The notes under the pieces are model-generated. The model saw only the letters and a list, made by a program, of their open reading frames with translations, had not been told where the DNA came from and searched no databases. Source: Pedobacter cryoconitis (GTDB lineage: Bacteria > Bacteroidota > Bacteroidia > Sphingobacteriales > Sphingobacteriaceae). From it: a stretch of DNA of 64,000 nucleotides. Of the stretch, positions 62,735-64,000 are shown piece by piece. The stretch is from contig NZ_QLLR01000009.1 of NCBI RefSeq assembly GCF_003259615.1, positions 1 through 64,000 on the forward strand, written 5' to 3'. Numbering within the stretch: position 1 is the first letter of the stretch; each line of letters opens with the position of its first letter. Both the position numbers and the translations under genes were made by a program.

Positions 62735-63550
62735 ATGAAAACAATTAATTTAATGCTGTGCCTGATTGCAGGTGCACAACTGTTAAGCTCTTGTAAAAAA
62801 GATGTGAACGCATCCTCAGGAGATTCCGCTGCCAATACTGACGCTCGCGCAGTAAGCTATCAGCTGTTATGGTCTGATGATTTTGATGGAAATTCAGTAA
62901 ACCAGGCCAACTGGAGCTTTGAAACTGGCGCTGGCGGCTGGGGAAACAATGAAAAACAATACTACCAACCAGACAATGCGACTGTAACGGGCGGAAACCT
63001 GATTATTACCGCGAAAAAACAAAGTGTTGGCGGTGCGCCTTATACTTCTGCGCGAATGATCACCAGAGGAAAAAAGGAATACACTTACGGCAGGTTTGAG
63101 GCTAGAATCAAGTTGCCCCAGGGACAAGGACAATGGCCTGCATTCTGGATGCTTGGCGCTAATATCGGTAGCGTAGGATGGCCAAAATGTGGAGAGATCG
63201 ACATTATGGAAAATGTAAATACCTCTTCAGAAGTATTAGGCACGATGCACTGGTTTGACCAGGCTTATGCTTTTTATGGCGGCCATACCAACACCAATCC
63301 TCAGGATTACCATGTTTACCGTGTAGACTGGACTCCTACTGCGATTACCTGGTATGTAGATAACGTACAGTTTCATGTCGGTAATATTACCAACAGTATC
63401 AATGGTACTGATGAGTTTCACCGTCCGTTTTTCTTGTTGTTAAACATGGCTGTTGGAGGTAATCTTCCGGGACAAACTATTGATGAGAGCAGATTACCTG
63501 CAAAAATGTATGTAGATTACGTGAAAGTGTACAAAATTGTAGGTTCATAA
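62735..63550 (+). CDS. GH16 family beta-glucanase (laminarinase-type)
   Basis: 271 residues with a lipoprotein signal (LMLCLIAGAQLLSSCKKD) and one GH16 domain: SDDFDGNSVNQANWSFETGAGGWGNNEKQYY (split: NWSFETG, GWGNNEKQYY), YGRFEARIKLPQGQGQWPAFWMLG, the catalytic ECGEIDIMEN-type motif (here CGEIDIMENV, with both Glu) and MAVGGNLPG. The WGNNEKQYY motif is typical of beta-1,3-glucanases that degrade laminarin. Co-transcribed with the GH30 gene 36 bases upstream; together they would cut beta-1,3/1,6-glucan. Confidence 0.9.
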   Translation: MKTINLMLCLIAGAQLLSSCKKDVNASSGDSAANTDARAVSYQLLWSDDFDGNSVNQANWSFETGAGGWGNNEKQYYQPDNATVTGGNLIITAKKQSVGGAPYTSARMITRGKKEYTYGRFEARIKLPQGQGQWPAFWMLGANIGSVGWPKCGEIDIMENVNTSSEVLGTMHWFDQAYAFYGGHTNTNPQDYHVYRVDWTPTAITWYVDNVQFHVGNITNSINGTDEFHRPFFLLLNMAVGGNLPGQTIDESRLPAKMYVDYVKVYKIVGS

Positions 63551-63577
63551 TTTTTGCAGAGGACCTTTAACTTAGCT

Positions 63578-64000
63578 ATGAATACGATGAAATTCTGTTG
63601 GTTTCTTTTCCTGTTAACTATCGCGCTTTCCGCCAGGTCGCAATCCATAGCCGGCTATTCAGCAGGCAGTGATCAAAAAAACAATGTGGAGCTCAATGTT
63701 TATGGCGGTTATAGTACAGCCGATTTTAACTGGTCGATCGCAGGCAATAGTATGGGCCAAAATCCCAATGTGTTATCGGAGGTCAAATGGAAAAATATAA
63801 AGGGTCCGGGTATGGGACTGGATATTCGCGTGAATACCTGGTCCCCTATCTTTTTGAAGGTAAACTATCAGCGTAATTCGATTAAAAGCGGTAAGGTATC
63901 TGATACAGATTATGCGGCAGACAATAGAACCGAACCTGGCTATCAGGCTAATTTAAACAGCAACGAAGGTTTTACCTACACTTATGCTGTAGCAGGTGGT
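63578..64000 (+). CDS. Outer membrane beta-barrel protein, C-terminus outside window
   Basis: 141 codons from the ATG at 63578, open to the edge, read by hand. Signal peptide (MKFCWFLFLLTIALSARSQ from the second Met), then amphipathic strands (NNVELNVYGGYSTADFNWSIAG, GMGLDIRVNTWSPIFLKVNYQ) as in small outer-membrane barrels. It starts 27 bases after the GH16 gene, so probably the third gene of the operon. A binding or transport role for glucan pieces is inference. Confidence 0.7.
   Translation, partial: MNTMKFCWFLFLLTIALSARSQSIAGYSAGSDQKNNVELNVYGGYSTADFNWSIAGNSMGQNPNVLSEVKWKNIKGPGMGLDIRVNTWSPIFLKVNYQRNSIKSGKVSDTDYAADNRTEPGYQANLNSNEGFTYTYAVAGG

Overview
The window reads as chromosomal DNA from a soil or plant-associated member of the Bacteroidota, most likely Sphingobacteriaceae and close to Pedobacter. 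This rests on TAnnTTTG promoter boxes with few Shine-Dalgarno sites, many AraC-type regulators, CarboxypepD_reg/outer-membrane beta-barrel receptors, lipoproteins with the SCKKD-type lipobox, DUF2252, CRY-DASH photolyase and a GH30/GH16 glucanase pair. No phage, plasmid, CRISPR array or transposase gene was found. One tRNA is present, tRNA-Arg(UCU).

Layout. 0-3.6 kb: a cut-off collagen-like surface protein, a divergent pair of AraC paralogues and a lipoprotein. 3.6-9.6 kb: a frameshifted MTA/SAH nucleosidase meeting a class A beta-lactamase remnant, an amidohydrolase, a large TPR protein and a small membrane protein. 10-13 kb: a free-standing CheB domain convergent with two GAF-PAS proteins that end in a histidine-kinase dimerisation region without an ATPase domain. 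13-18 kb: nitrilase-family amidase, a small unknown protein, AraC regulator, secreted protein and photolyase. 18.3-22.6 kb: a type I export operon (NBD-less ABC membrane protein, HlyD, frameshifted TolC). 22.7-28 kb: small enzymes each paired with an AraC or HxlR regulator. 28-31 kb: a decaying stretch with a metallo-hydrolase pseudogene, an HxlR gene without a normal start and a split reductase. 31-34.4 kb: AraC regulators, a truncated CHASE3 sensor and an SDR. 34.5-40.7 kb: another AraC paralogue, three related membrane proteins, a small ATPase, a second copy of the AraC pair and a lipoprotein. 41-48 kb: GNAT, DUF2252, a large hybrid-sensor kinase, a Crp/Fnr gene between 117-bp direct repeats, methionine aminopeptidase and a siderophore-interacting protein. 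48-58 kb: tRNA, membrane and stress-type genes, a TPR histidine kinase and UvrA2. 58-64 kb: a TonB-dependent-type receptor and a GH30/GH16/outer-membrane-protein operon for beta-glucan.

The strongest unexplained signal is a shared promoter layout. Read in the direction of transcription it is GTCTTAT, 14 bases, GTCTTAT, 28 bases, then a -7-type box (TAnnTTTG or one mismatch). It occurs with exactly the same spacing upstream of four minus-strand genes: the collagen-like protein (482), a two-TM protein (9637), a membrane sensor-like protein (36170) and a lipoprotein (40739). Degenerate versions lie at nearly the same distance before two paralogues of that membrane protein (37111, 38092). Both copies of the AraC pair lie divergently next to one of these promoters, and the 21-bp half-site spacing suits AraC-type (or LytTR-type) direct-repeat binding. 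Together the AraC pairs, the ATPase-less membrane sensors, the overlapping small ATPase and the surface proteins look like one signalling circuit that I do not recognise as described; this last step is inference.
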